Positions 1 to 7,543 of a stretch of 14,885 nt of DNA are shown here, piece by piece. A program made the translations under genes and the position numbers. The first letter of the stretch is position 1. Every line of letters begins with the position of its first letter. The notes beneath the pieces are model-generated. The model saw only the letters and a program-made list of their open reading frames with translations. It made no database searches and had not been told where the DNA came from. The DNA is from Acidimicrobiales bacterium (GTDB taxonomy: Bacteria; Actinomycetota; Acidimicrobiia; Acidimicrobiales; Acidimicrobilacustridaceae): the NCBI GenBank assembly GCA_023261915.1, contig JALRFT010000140.1, positions 1-14,885 of the forward strand. The letters run 5' to 3'.

Positions 1-31
1 GATCCTCGGCCCTGCTCGTGGGGTTAGCCAT
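1..31 (-). CDS. Start of an unidentified gene, cut off by the left edge
   Basis: A minus-strand reading frame opens with ATG at 31-29 and reads MANPTSRAED before leaving the window. Ten residues are too few to identify a product. The start is proposed from context: a TANNNT hexamer (TAGTCT, 43-38) lies exactly 6 nt upstream, which is the geometry of leaderless actinobacterial transcripts. A terminator-like hairpin lies just beyond it at 71-109, closing the preceding minus-strand gene. An alternative in another frame is the ATG at 36. Inference only; the bases to the left of the window would settle it. Confidence 0.4.
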   Translation of the reverse strand, partial: MANPTSRAED

Positions 32-37
32 GCCATG

Positions 38-43
38 AGACTA
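38..43 (-). promoter_or_regulatory. Putative -10 element of the left-edge gene (leaderless)
   Basis: TAGTCT on the minus strand matches the actinobacterial TANNNT -10 consensus and is followed by 6 nt and then ATG at 31. No convincing -35 hexamer is visible at the expected distance. The spacing predicts transcription starting on or next to the A of the start codon. Confidence 0.4.
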
Positions 44-70
44 CCGGGGCCTCGGCCCGCAGTCGGGCGC

Positions 71-109
71 GAAGAACCCCGCCCCGCATTGCGCGGGACG
101 GGGTTCTTC
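71..109 (-). terminator. Strong hairpin, probable terminator
   Basis: Arms 71-87 and 93-109 are inverted repeats of 17 nt with one mismatch (C82 against A98), around a 5-nt loop (ATTGC). The stem is GC-rich, with GAAGAACCCCG at its base. It starts 17 nt beyond the TGA of the minus-strand membrane-protein gene. No long U-tract follows, which is common for actinobacterial terminators. Because it is symmetric it could work in either direction. Confidence 0.7.
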
Positions 110-125
110 CGGGACTTCTTGGTCG

Positions 126-848
126 TCAGGCCGCTACTGACTCACCATTGAGTGTGCGGTAGACGTACGCACCGGCAATGAAGGTCACGCCGTAGGCGAG
201 ACCGCAAGTGATCAGGTTGAGCACCACGGCGATGATCACGAACCCAAGCACGCCACCGAGGTTGTTCTTCACCAGGTTGAAGCTGTTCTGGATCGACTCC
301 ACGGGAGCGTTGTCCTGATCGATCACGTAGAAGCCGTAGAAGAAGGTGAAGAGGGCTACGACGAGCGCACCGACGCAGAACACGAGCAGGCCCACGAAGG
401 TCAGCAGCGACACAAGGATCGATGCGACGATGTAGTTCCCGAGATGGTCTGTCTGGAAGATCATTGCCGCGCTGGGTTCCTCACCACGGGTCACCGCAAG
501 ACCGGCCCGGATGATCCCCGCTGCGAGGATGTACGAGATCAGAATGCCAATGATTGACACCCCAAAGCTCAGGAAGGCGCCCACAAGGCTGGCGCGCCCA
601 ATGAGGTTGGCGATGATCTGGACGACGATGTTCACACCCAGAATCACCAGCACGATCACGATGATTTGACCGATGTACTGGACGAACTTGTTCCAGCCGT
701 AGGTCAGTGCTGCGCCGATGTCGACGCCAGAGGAGGGAACCCCACCGGGGGCCTGCTCTCCACCCGACGATGCGGGGGCCTGCTCGGGTGGGTAGTACTT
801 GCCGTCGGAGGCCTGCCACCATCCGGGGCCCTGCGGTGTGTCGCTCAT
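126..848 (-). CDS. Multi-pass membrane protein with N-terminal PGWWQASDGKYYPPE motif
   Basis: A 240-aa integral membrane protein of unknown function. The short cytosolic N-terminus carries GPGWWQASDGKYYPPE (about residues 7-22), a Trp/Tyr-rich motif resembling DUF2510 and frequent in acidimicrobial membrane proteins. A low-complexity linker follows, with a near-duplicated EQAP unit at residues 22-36. Four to six hydrophobic segments fill about residues 58-115, 138-172 and 198-230. The layout (GAALTYGWNKF, then paired hydrophobic blocks) resembles DUF975/YciC-like or glycerophosphodiesterase-membrane-domain proteins, but the family is not certain. The start is ATG at 848 because AGGAG lies 7 nt upstream; an in-frame ATG at 893 has no such support. 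A hairpin terminator follows the stop. The gene lies 106 bp downstream of the 92-aa membrane protein and has its own candidate -10 at 898-903. Confidence 0.85.
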   Translation of the reverse strand: MSDTPQGPGWWQASDGKYYPPEQAPASSGGEQAPGGVPSSGVDIGAALTYGWNKFVQYIGQIIVIVLVILGVNIVVQIIANLIGRASLVGAFLSFGVSIIGILISYILAAGIIRAGLAVTRGEEPSAAMIFQTDHLGNYIVASILVSLLTFVGLLVFCVGALVVALFTFFYGFYVIDQDNAPVESIQNSFNLVKNNLGGVLGFVIIAVVLNLITCGLAYGVTFIAGAYVYRTLNGESVAA

Positions 849-897
849 GTGCTTGCTCCTGATGTTGGGGCGGCATTGCGGCCGCCGGTACACGCGG

Positions 898-903
898 ACC
901 TTA
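898..903 (-). promoter_or_regulatory. Candidate -10 element for the 240-aa membrane protein
   Basis: TAAGGT on the minus strand fits TANNNT. It would give a 5' leader of roughly 40 nt before ATG 848, which contains the AGGAG ribosome-binding site. No clear -35 box. Weak evidence based on one short motif in a 106-bp intergenic gap. Confidence 0.3.
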
Positions 904-954
904 GCGGCCCCGAGGGGGTTGTGCAGGGGATCTCGGGTCTTTGGCTGCGGCTGG

Positions 955-1233
955 CTAGCCGGCCATTGGCGGGCTGAAGCGGCCCTCTTCCGCTGCGCTG
1001 ACGACCGGCCGTACCTTGAGGAGGTACCACCCTGAGATCAGGAGCCCACCGATCACCGAGCAGGTTCCAACGAGGACGGCGGTAAGCCAGCCCACCCGGT
1101 TTCGTCCGCTTAGGCCCCACGCCCATGCAGGTCTGCGGGCGATATCGAGCAGGGCCCACAGCGAGATGCCGAGGGGAACGGCGGAGAGCGATACCGCCAG
1201 GAGTTCCCATCCGAGCCGACCAAGAGCCTCCAT
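955..1233 (-). CDS. Small two-helix membrane protein (DUF2516/PLDc_N-like)
   Basis: A 92-aa hypothetical protein with two hydrophobic helices at about residues 10-31 and 48-72. The sequence between them (WALLDIARRPAWAW, then W49) and the end of helix 2 (GWYLLKVRP) resemble the short actinobacterial DUF2516 and phospholipase D N-terminal membrane domain proteins. These share a W..lD....P pattern and end helix 2 in Y..xVRP. Function is unknown. It lacks any catalytic domain, so it would be a small membrane accessory protein. The start is ATG 1233: TAGGGT lies 7 nt upstream on the minus strand with no ribosome-binding site, which suggests a leaderless message. Competing overlapping frames have no membrane pattern or family resemblance. 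Confidence 0.7.
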   Translation of the reverse strand: MEALGRLGWELLAVSLSAVPLGISLWALLDIARRPAWAWGLSGRNRVGWLTAVLVGTCSVIGGLLISGWYLLKVRPVVSAAEEGRFSPPMAG

Positions 1234-1240
1234 CGGGCCG

Positions 1241-1246
1241 ACCCTA
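1241..1246 (-). promoter_or_regulatory. Putative -10 element for the 92-aa membrane protein
   Basis: TAGGGT on the minus strand fits TANNNT and ends 7 nt before ATG 1233, compatible with a leaderless or nearly leaderless transcript. The 119-bp gap 1234-1352 holds nothing else convincing. Confidence 0.4.
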
Positions 1247-1343
1247 GCGGTCCGCCTGTGCCTCGCCCCGACCGTGACGGTGGGGACCGACCTGCATTTG
1301 TCTCAGCAGTCGCACCCGCTGGCACAGCCTCCCAATGTCTCGG

Positions 1344-1372
1344 AGTGGGTGTTCAGTTCGTCAGCACCCACT
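1344..1372. repeat. Short inverted repeat over the qor-like stop codon
   Basis: AGTGGGTG (1344-1351) and CACCCACT (1365-1372) are perfect 8-bp inverted arms with a 13-nt loop. The right arm is inside the 3' end of the oxidoreductase gene and the left arm is just past its stop. It could act as a weak terminator for that gene. There is no U-tract and the loop is long, so this is only a possibility. Confidence 0.25.
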
Positions 1373-2336
1373 TGCCCACAGTCGATCCTGAGCGGAGATC
1401 GGTGAGGGCGGTCACCGCGTCCGCCATCGGTCTGACGCCGGCAACCAGGGGCACGAATCGCCGGTCGGCCAACCGAGCATCGATGTCACGCTGGGCCGCA
1501 GCGACGAGATCCGGCCGGTACGAGCGATAGGCGGGCCATGCCACACCAATCACCTCGAGGTTTCGGACGAGCAGGTGATTCGTTGCCACCCGTGGTGGCT
1601 CGCCACCACTGGCGAAGCCCATGACGAGCAGACGTCCCTCAAAACCCAGCGATCGCCGCGAGGTTTCAAGTGTCGCTCCTCCGACTGGGTCGTAGGCGAT
1701 GTCCGCACCGCGCCCATTGGTGGCCTCACGAACTGCAGCCACGACATCGTCGCTGCGGTGATCAAGTACCAGATGGGCACCCGCCGCCCGCACGGTAGCG
1801 ACTTTGTCGGCACCGCCGGCCACACCGATAACGGTGGCTCCGGCATCGAGGGCCACCTGAAGGGCTGCGGAACCTGTTGCCCCGGCGGCAGCCTGTACGA
1901 CCACGGTGTCGCCCGCCCGAATTCGTGCTCGGTGGTGCAACCCGATCCATGCCGTCTGGAACACCACGTGGCTGGCGGCAGCAACCACGTCATCAATCTC
2001 GTCACGAACGGCGAACACGTTGGACCTGCGGGCTAGGGCGTGGTCTGCCCACGCTCCGTGGCCGGGCACGGTGGTCCCCACCACTCGCTGGTCCGTTCCG
2101 GCCACTACGCCGACGACCTCGATGCCGGGCACGAGGGGAGGGGAGGGCTGGTCCTGGTAGGTCCCTTCACAGACAAGCCCGTCCGCAAAGTTCACGCCGC
2201 TTGCCCGAACCTCAATGAGTATCTCGTCCTCACCGGGCGTCGGCAGGTCACCGAGTCCCCGAGAGAGCACCATGGCAGGCTCCCCAAAGTTGGACGCCGA
2301 CCACGCAGTGTGTTGGGTGGACACATGGGAACTCAC
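1353..2336 (-). CDS. Zinc-independent NADPH:quinone oxidoreductase-like enzyme (MDR family)
   Basis: A 327-aa cytosolic medium-chain dehydrogenase/reductase, full length for the quinone-reductase branch (about 320-330 aa). The GroES-like N-terminal domain (about residues 1-125) includes EILIEVRASGVNFADGLV (38-55) and lacks the catalytic-zinc and structural-zinc cysteines of alcohol dehydrogenases. The Rossmann domain carries the nucleotide loop AAAGATGSAALQVA (149-162), then GVAGGADKVATVRAAGA, where K178 is expected to favour NADPH. The reaction is probably two- or one-electron reduction of a quinone or an alpha,beta-unsaturated carbonyl; the true substrate is unknown. The start is GTG 2336, chosen because TACGAT lies exactly 6 nt upstream (leaderless). 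GTG 2324 is an alternative. It is divergent from the nucleotidase gene across 53 bp. Confidence 0.9.
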   Translation of the reverse strand: MSSHVSTQHTAWSASNFGEPAMVLSRGLGDLPTPGEDEILIEVRASGVNFADGLVCEGTYQDQPSPPLVPGIEVVGVVAGTDQRVVGTTVPGHGAWADHALARRSNVFAVRDEIDDVVAAASHVVFQTAWIGLHHRARIRAGDTVVVQAAAGATGSAALQVALDAGATVIGVAGGADKVATVRAAGAHLVLDHRSDDVVAAVREATNGRGADIAYDPVGGATLETSRRSLGFEGRLLVMGFASGGEPPRVATNHLLVRNLEVIGVAWPAYRSYRPDLVAAAQRDIDARLADRRFVPLVAGVRPMADAVTALTDLRSGSTVGKWVLTN

Positions 2337-2342
2337 TGCAGC

Positions 2343-2348
2343 ATCGTA
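2343..2348 (-). promoter_or_regulatory. Putative -10 of the quinone-oxidoreductase gene (leaderless)
   Basis: TACGAT on the minus strand matches TANNNT, followed by GCTGCA and the GTG start at 2336. The 6-nt spacing puts +1 on the start codon. It shares a 53-bp divergent region with the nucleotidase promoter. Confidence 0.5.
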
Positions 2349-2377
2349 GGTCGAAGCGTCATGTCACCGAGGCTCGG

Positions 2378-2383
2378 TAGGGT
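2378..2383 (+). promoter_or_regulatory. Putative -10 of the nucleotidase gene (leaderless)
   Basis: TAGGGT matches TANNNT, followed by CTGGGT and ATG at 2390, again 6 nt. No Shine-Dalgarno sequence is better placed. The two divergent -10 elements are separated by only 29 bp, so RNA polymerase bound at one would probably obstruct the other. Confidence 0.5.
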
Positions 2384-2389
2384 CTGGGT

Positions 2390-3079
2390 ATGACCCGCGA
2401 TCGCTCACATCAGGACGCCATCGACCCCGACGATCTTGAAGGTGCCTTCATTCTCGGAGTTGATCTCGACGGGGTATGTGGAGATCACGAGGCCGCCTTC
2501 CGTGAGGTGGTGGCGACTGAGCTTGGGGTCGACCCCGCTACTCTCGGTCCCCAAGAGTCGTGGGACTACCACGCGTGGGGCGTCGATGATGAGGCCTTCA
2601 TGCGGATTCACCGCAAGGCGGTCCTCGAGTACCGCATGTTCCGGACCATGCCGGTGCTCGATGGAGTAGCCGAGGCGCTGTGGCGGCTCTCAGACGCTGG
2701 AGTGTGGATCCGGCTCATCACCCACCGGCTCTACGCCAACTGGGGCCATCAGGTAGCCGTCAGTGACACGGTGGCATGGCTCGACGAGCACGGCATTCCC
2801 TATCGTGACCTCTGCCTGCTCGGAAACAAGCCGCAGGTGGAGGCTCACGCCTACGTTGAGGACGCTCCCCACAACATTGAGGCCCTCCGAGGTACGGGAA
2901 ACCCGGTCATCGTCTTCGACCAGCCTTACAACCGGTCGCTGGGTGGGCTCAGGGCCAAAACGTGGGGAGAAGTGGAGGAGATCGTGGTGAGCCTCGTCGT
3001 CGACGCGGGACGGGCTGTCCAAGGTCAGTTCGACGAGGTGGAGGACCCCACCGGACGATTACGTCCCGCCGGGAACTGA
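2390..3079 (+). CDS. 5'(3')-deoxyribonucleotidase-like HAD phosphatase
   Basis: A 229-aa cytosolic HAD-superfamily hydrolase resembling the 5' nucleotidase, deoxy (NT5C) family. Motif I is GVDLDGVCGDH (23-33), with D25 the nucleophile and D27 the acid/base. Motif II is the T of ITHR (T111). The motif III lysine is in GNKPQ (K147). Motif IV is YVEDAPHNIEAL (155-166), with E157/D158 for magnesium. FDQPYNR (176-182) is also typical of this family. The helical cap lies between motifs I and II (about 35-100). Likely reaction: removal of phosphate from a nucleotide or a similar small phosphoester; the substrate is not established. ATG 2390 fits the leaderless promoter. Its last 21 bp overlap the 3' end of the convergent AftD-like gene. 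Confidence 0.85.
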   Translation: MTRDRSHQDAIDPDDLEGAFILGVDLDGVCGDHEAAFREVVATELGVDPATLGPQESWDYHAWGVDDEAFMRIHRKAVLEYRMFRTMPVLDGVAEALWRLSDAGVWIRLITHRLYANWGHQVAVSDTVAWLDEHGIPYRDLCLLGNKPQVEAHAYVEDAPHNIEALRGTGNPVIVFDQPYNRSLGGLRAKTWGEVEEIVVSLVVDAGRAVQGQFDEVEDPTGRLRPAGN

Positions 3080-6000
3080 CGGCTCGCCATCGGGGCGAAG
3101 GCGACTGCGACGCCACCGTCCGATCAGGTCGAGTACGCCGGTCAGGCCGATGGCAAGTACGGCCACGACACCCACGATGTGGACTCGCTCGAACGAGGCG
3201 GGCCAGTCAAAGTCTGATGGGTAGTTCTTGCGGTATTGCTGGACCCAAGTGAATGCCGCGGCGATCCCGAGCCCGACCCAGGCGACAGCGGCGGGGAGAT
3301 TGCGGAACGGAGCCCAGCGCATGGCAATCGCAGCGACGACGCCGATGAACGGGGCGAGCCAGGCGAACCCGGCAGGAAGATTCACCGCGGCAGCACCGGT
3401 TGTCCCCAGTCCCACGATGACGACTGGTAGGGCGGTGCCTGGTGTCCACCATGCAGGCGCTCTCGACCATGGAACCCAGTCGAATACCGGTTGTTGGGGT
3501 TGGCCGAGGTCGGGGCGAAGCTGGTTGTGGCGCCGTCGACGGGCTCCGACGATCCCGAGAAACAGCGTCACGATCCCCGCTGTCGCAGAGATGCCAAGGG
3601 CGATCCACACCACCCGCTGAGGGGTCCACGCCACGCTGAAGGTCGCCGTGGTCTCGGGTGGTGACTCGATGAGCCAGCCATTGGCGAACCCGTCGACGAG
3701 CACGGGGGTCCCCAGTGGTGCCCCGTTCACCTCGGCGACCCAGCCGTCGCTCCACGATTGGGCCTGAACCAGCCAGAACGGTCCTTGAGCCCCGCCGGCG
3801 ACGGTCCCCGATGTTTCGACTCGCCCGCGGCTGTCAATCGTCGTCTGGGGCCCCTCGGGGAGTTGGCGGGGCAGATCAGTGGCGGGGAGTGCCGCACCGC
3901 CGGTGTCCGATGCGAGGCGAATCTGATCCAGATCGAATCCGGTGGTGCGGCCATCGGAGGACTCCACGATGGTCTCGCCGGCCTCGACAGTCACATTTTC
4001 ACAGCCGCTGATGGCCAGACCCTTGCGGGCCAGCGCCTCCTGGACCGTTCCGGTCACCCGCACCGGTACTGCCTTCCCATCAATGCTGAGCAGGTCATTG
4101 CGGCATCCCGTGTCAAGAGGGCCTTGAGGGCTGACCACTCGGACGCCAGTGAGTTCAACCTCGGCCACCCCCGCTGGCATGACGACGGGAAGGTTGGAGT
4201 ACCAGTCCTTGGTGGTGACCTGACGCATCTCCTCAATGACGATCCGCAGACCGGTGGCAGTCACCGGCTCCGGGAAGGGAACGTCGAGGCGAACTACGGC
4301 ATTGGGCTCAGGGCTGTCGGGGACCTCGGGCAGATCGACGGTGGTGACCGTAGTCAGTTCGCCCGAGGGCGACCGGGCCTCCACGCGTACCCGGGTCGGC
4401 ACGGAGTGTCGCCCGTCGGCAAGAACGACAAGGTTCGCCGAGTTGAGGGTGGCCGGGGCTGGGAACGTGTAGTCCAGCCAGATCTCCCCGCGTTGCTCAA
4501 ATGGGCTGAGCCAGAACGTGTTCAGATCTCCGTCAAGGGTCGTGGAGGCCCGGTGGATGAGGCTCCCCGGAAGTCGTTCACTGGAACGAGCGGTGACGCC
4601 ACCCGCTGATGCCGGTGACAGCCCGACGAGCTCGTCAATCTGCTCGTCGGAGATGAAGGCCGAGAGACGCACCTCACCGGATACCGAGAATGAACGGCCT
4701 GCCGGGACCTCGATGAGTCGACGGATGGCGGTTTCCGGATCTCCCCGAACCGGTTCGGCGGGGTTCGATCGCAGCCGGGTGAAGAGGTACACGAGCCGAT
4801 GGGCGAGTGAGCCGTCACCGACGGCGTCGAGGAGATCTGTCGGAGGTCGGACGAGTTCGATGGTTGCTACCCCGTCGATGGCAACCTCAGCGAAACCAAC
4901 CCCACTCTGCCCGTCGTAGCGAATTCGGGGCCCGACGTTCGTCGCTACCACCTCAATCTCTGCGTGATCAAAGGTGGTCGTCGGAAAGATCACTCTTTCA
5001 CCACCGTCGGTGCGTGACCGGGAGGAATCTCCCAGCGCGACATCGACCGTGGTCGTCGGTCCGTCACCGTCGCGTAGGTAGATACGCGCTTGGGTGATCC
5101 AACGATTCCGGCTGAGCGTCGTTGGCTGCAACAAGGTGAGGTGATCGGTGGTCACAGGCGCCGAGAGGTCGATCACGAGACGCTCGCCGGTCGGATCATC
5201 AATCGCCCCGACTCGCCACGCTGTTGAGGGATCACCATCGAGTGCAGCCATGGGTCGATCGTCGGGGGTGAGGGTGATCGGGTTCCCCCACGCCGTCGAG
5301 CGGGCCGATGCCGCAATTGCGCCGTTACGCGGCCGAACCACGGTGACCGTTCGGGTGTCGTCCCCCGTCCCCGGGAACACGTCGAGTCGCTGGTCGGTAG
5401 GGTCGTAGAGCAGCGACTGCTCTCCGGCGAACTCGGTATAGCCGTTGTTCTCCCGTAACGTTCCCCAGCGTGCCGCCCGTCGACGGTTGGTATCGGTGAC
5501 CACGAGGTCGGCACCGCGGGCCAGGGCATCACTTATGAGCGAGGGGTCTCCTTCGGCCGACGACGCCCATGCGCTGTAGAGGAGGATCTGATTGGGGCTC
5601 AGGAGGCCAGCGCCCGCAGCGTCGACGACTCCTTCGCCATCGCCTGAAAGCACCATGGGGTGCTCGGCGGTAACGGTCCGCAGCACGGGTACCGGGTTGT
5701 CGACAGGGATCAGGGCCACTGCCGGAGGATTCGCCAGCGCCGGATTACTGGCGAGCTCGATCTCGTCCACCAGTGGCTGGGTGGGGTCGGGCACATTGGG
5801 GGTTGTCGGCCCGAACCCAATCGGTTTGCCCAGTCCGGGGGCCCCGACAAGCGCATCCCACAGCAGGCGCGGTCGGGCGATGCGGTAGCGCTCGTACTGG
5901 AGATCGGAGCGGAGGAGAAGGTCACTGACCCCCATGAGCCGAGCCACAGGGGCCACCGCCGACGGCTCAAAGGTGTCCTCGTGGAAGCGCCGGTCGAGGG

Positions 6001-7543
6001 CGTTGAGGAGGTTGGCCGACTGGGCAGAGCCGTACTGGAACAGTTCCCTTGCCGCCCATGGCCGGTCGGTGAGGCCTGGGGTGACGGGATCGACGGTGTT
6101 TCCCCACCGGTAGGAGGCGAAGTCGCTTCCCGGGATCTCAAGCACCCGGTAGCGGTCGTCGCCGGCGTCAACAGCTGAGACGGCTTCGGTCCACCAGGTA
6201 GGAATCTCCTCGTCACGTTGGAGGTTGTCGGCCACCATCTGCCCCGTCCACAAGGGGGACATGTTCGCCACGATGGCGACGATGATGACCGTCGCCGCAA
6301 CGGCGCTGAGACGTGGCCGGATACGGTCGAGGGCTGGACCGAGCGCAGCAAGGCCGGCGCCGAGCAGGAGTGCGAGTGCAAGCGCGACCAACGGGACGGC
6401 CCGGGGGGTTGATCGCAACGCCAGACCGGCGTCACGGCGGGTGAAGGAGGTGAAGAGCTGGCCCAGCCATGAGCCTTGTTCCCAGGGGTGCCCACCGATG
6501 GCAATGAGGGCACCGAAGGCCGCCATGAGGGCAAAGATCCCGCGGTGACGCCAGCGCACCAGCACGAGCGCGGTCAGTGCGGCGAGTGGGATAGCGAACG
6601 ACAGTGCGAGTGCCGCGAGATTCGTGGTGTACGTCTCGCTCGGTTCGATCCACGGACCGAGCTTGTCGCTGCCGTAGAAGAACCAATACCCGAGGCCCCG
6701 CAGAACTTCCGGAGCGGTGGACGCCTCGGAGACGGTGCGGAAGGTTTCGGTGTAGCGGATCACGGGGAGGCCATGGGTCCCCTGGATGAAGAGTCCGGCG
6801 ATCCACCACAGCGAGGTTGCGAGCGTCAGGACCCCGATCCGCCAGGTTGCGGCGAGGGCCTGACGGACCGTGGCTTCCCGCTCGACGGTGACGGCGTAGA
6901 CAATCCACGCCAGGGGGCCGACGGCGACGAGGATGAGCGCAGTGGCGTTGATCCCACCCACCACCAAGACGGCAAACGCAAACCATGCCGGGTATCGCCA
7001 CCCCCCGTTGCGAACGGCGCGTGCCGTCAGGGCGATGAGCCACGGTAGGGCGGCCCACGGCAGCATGATGACTGAGATCCGTGCCGCATAGGCCAACAGG
7101 TAGGGGCTGAGGGCATAGGCGAGCATGGCGGTGAGAACGGCCGGATTTTGCCAATGATGCCGGCCATTGAGAGTGCGCAGTAGGTAGCGGACACCAAGAG
7201 CTGCGCCGAACAAGATGCTGCCCAGCCAAAGTCGTTGCGCCAGCCAGTCGGGGAGACCGAGGGTCTCGGCGAGCCAGTAGAACGGCCCGATGGGGAAGAG
7301 GTACCCGATGTTCTGGTGGGTGACGGTCCCGAGCCCGATCCGGTCGTGCCAGATGAACGGGGCATCGGCAAGTAGCCGCCCCGGATCCAGATAGAGGTAC
7401 GTCTTGGTGTCAGCACCGACCTTGCCGGGAGCGGTGAACAAGAGCGGCAGGTAGATGACGGCAGCGGAGACGGCGATTGTCCACCAATGGCCGCTGTGGG
7501 TCTGGTCCGCCCGTTGGTTCAGGTCCGTGTCGTCAACGGTCAC
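3059..7543 (-). CDS. aftD: AftD-like alpha-(1->3)-arabinofuranosyltransferase (DUF3367, GT-C)
   Basis: A 1494-aa membrane glycosyltransferase, close to mycobacterial AftD in size (about 1400 aa). In that family it transfers arabinofuranose from decaprenyl-phosphoryl arabinose to arabinan outside the membrane. The GT-C core spans about residues 20-425 with many helices. Its first periplasmic loop carries GADTKTYLYLDPG (43-55; acidic D45) and GLGTVTHQNIGYLFPIGPFYW motifs (70-90), both hallmarks of the family. An exoplasmic region (about 426-1300) contains two discoidin/F5-8C-like modules marked by ALDGDPSTAW (near 764) and TLDGDLNTFW (near 1001). Four C-terminal helices end the protein. The start is GTG 7543: a GTGGAG-type ribosome-binding site lies 4-5 nt upstream, and it overlaps the GT4 gene by only 11 bp. 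An earlier ATG at 7651 would overlap by 119 bp. It is last in a flavoprotein-GT4-aftD unit. The family is certain; linkage and acceptor in this organism are inferred. Confidence 0.9.
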   Translation of the reverse strand: MTVDDTDLNQRADQTHSGHWWTIAVSAAVIYLPLLFTAPGKVGADTKTYLYLDPGRLLADAPFIWHDRIGLGTVTHQNIGYLFPIGPFYWLAETLGLPDWLAQRLWLGSILFGAALGVRYLLRTLNGRHHWQNPAVLTAMLAYALSPYLLAYAARISVIMLPWAALPWLIALTARAVRNGGWRYPAWFAFAVLVVGGINATALILVAVGPLAWIVYAVTVEREATVRQALAATWRIGVLTLATSLWWIAGLFIQGTHGLPVIRYTETFRTVSEASTAPEVLRGLGYWFFYGSDKLGPWIEPSETYTTNLAALALSFAIPLAALTALVLVRWRHRGIFALMAAFGALIAIGGHPWEQGSWLGQLFTSFTRRDAGLALRSTPRAVPLVALALALLLGAGLAALGPALDRIRPRLSAVAATVIIVAIVANMSPLWTGQMVADNLQRDEEIPTWWTEAVSAVDAGDDRYRVLEIPGSDFASYRWGNTVDPVTPGLTDRPWAARELFQYGSAQSANLLNALDRRFHEDTFEPSAVAPVARLMGVSDLLLRSDLQYERYRIARPRLLWDALVGAPGLGKPIGFGPTTPNVPDPTQPLVDEIELASNPALANPPAVALIPVDNPVPVLRTVTAEHPMVLSGDGEGVVDAAGAGLLSPNQILLYSAWASSAEGDPSLISDALARGADLVVTDTNRRRAARWGTLRENNGYTEFAGEQSLLYDPTDQRLDVFPGTGDDTRTVTVVRPRNGAIAASARSTAWGNPITLTPDDRPMAALDGDPSTAWRVGAIDDPTGERLVIDLSAPVTTDHLTLLQPTTLSRNRWITQARIYLRDGDGPTTTVDVALGDSSRSRTDGGERVIFPTTTFDHAEIEVVATNVGPRIRYDGQSGVGFAEVAIDGVATIELVRPPTDLLDAVGDGSLAHRLVYLFTRLRSNPAEPVRGDPETAIRRLIEVPAGRSFSVSGEVRLSAFISDEQIDELVGLSPASAGGVTARSSERLPGSLIHRASTTLDGDLNTFWLSPFEQRGEIWLDYTFPAPATLNSANLVVLADGRHSVPTRVRVEARSPSGELTTVTTVDLPEVPDSPEPNAVVRLDVPFPEPVTATGLRIVIEEMRQVTTKDWYSNLPVVMPAGVAEVELTGVRVVSPQGPLDTGCRNDLLSIDGKAVPVRVTGTVQEALARKGLAISGCENVTVEAGETIVESSDGRTTGFDLDQIRLASDTGGAALPATDLPRQLPEGPQTTIDSRGRVETSGTVAGGAQGPFWLVQAQSWSDGWVAEVNGAPLGTPVLVDGFANGWLIESPPETTATFSVAWTPQRVVWIALGISATAGIVTLFLGIVGARRRRHNQLRPDLGQPQQPVFDWVPWSRAPAWWTPGTALPVVIVGLGTTGAAAVNLPAGFAWLAPFIGVVAAIAMRWAPFRNLPAAVAWVGLGIAAAFTWVQQYRKNYPSDFDWPASFERVHIVGVVAVLAIGLTGVLDLIGRWRRSRLRPDGEPSVPGGT

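Noticed and set aside
845..1210. Minus-strand frame of 121 codons overlapping the 92-aa membrane protein
   Set aside because: Arg/Gly/Pro-rich composition with no motif. The overlapping 92-aa frame has two clear helices, a family resemblance and a -10 at the right distance.
1344..1372. 8-bp inverted repeat as a definite terminator of the quinone-oxidoreductase gene
   Set aside because: 13-nt loop, no U-tract, and one arm inside the coding sequence; listed only as a low-confidence repeat.
3758..4609. Plus-strand open frame of 283 codons within the AftD-like gene
   Set aside because: It is antisense to a well-matched family protein, shows no domain or membrane pattern, and has no ribosome-binding site or promoter.
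5710..7229. Two long minus-strand frames (274 and 265 codons, at 5710-6534 and 6432-7229) inside the AftD-like gene
   Set aside because: They are Arg/Pro/Ser-rich out-of-frame readings of the same GC-rich strand, without recognisable motifs.
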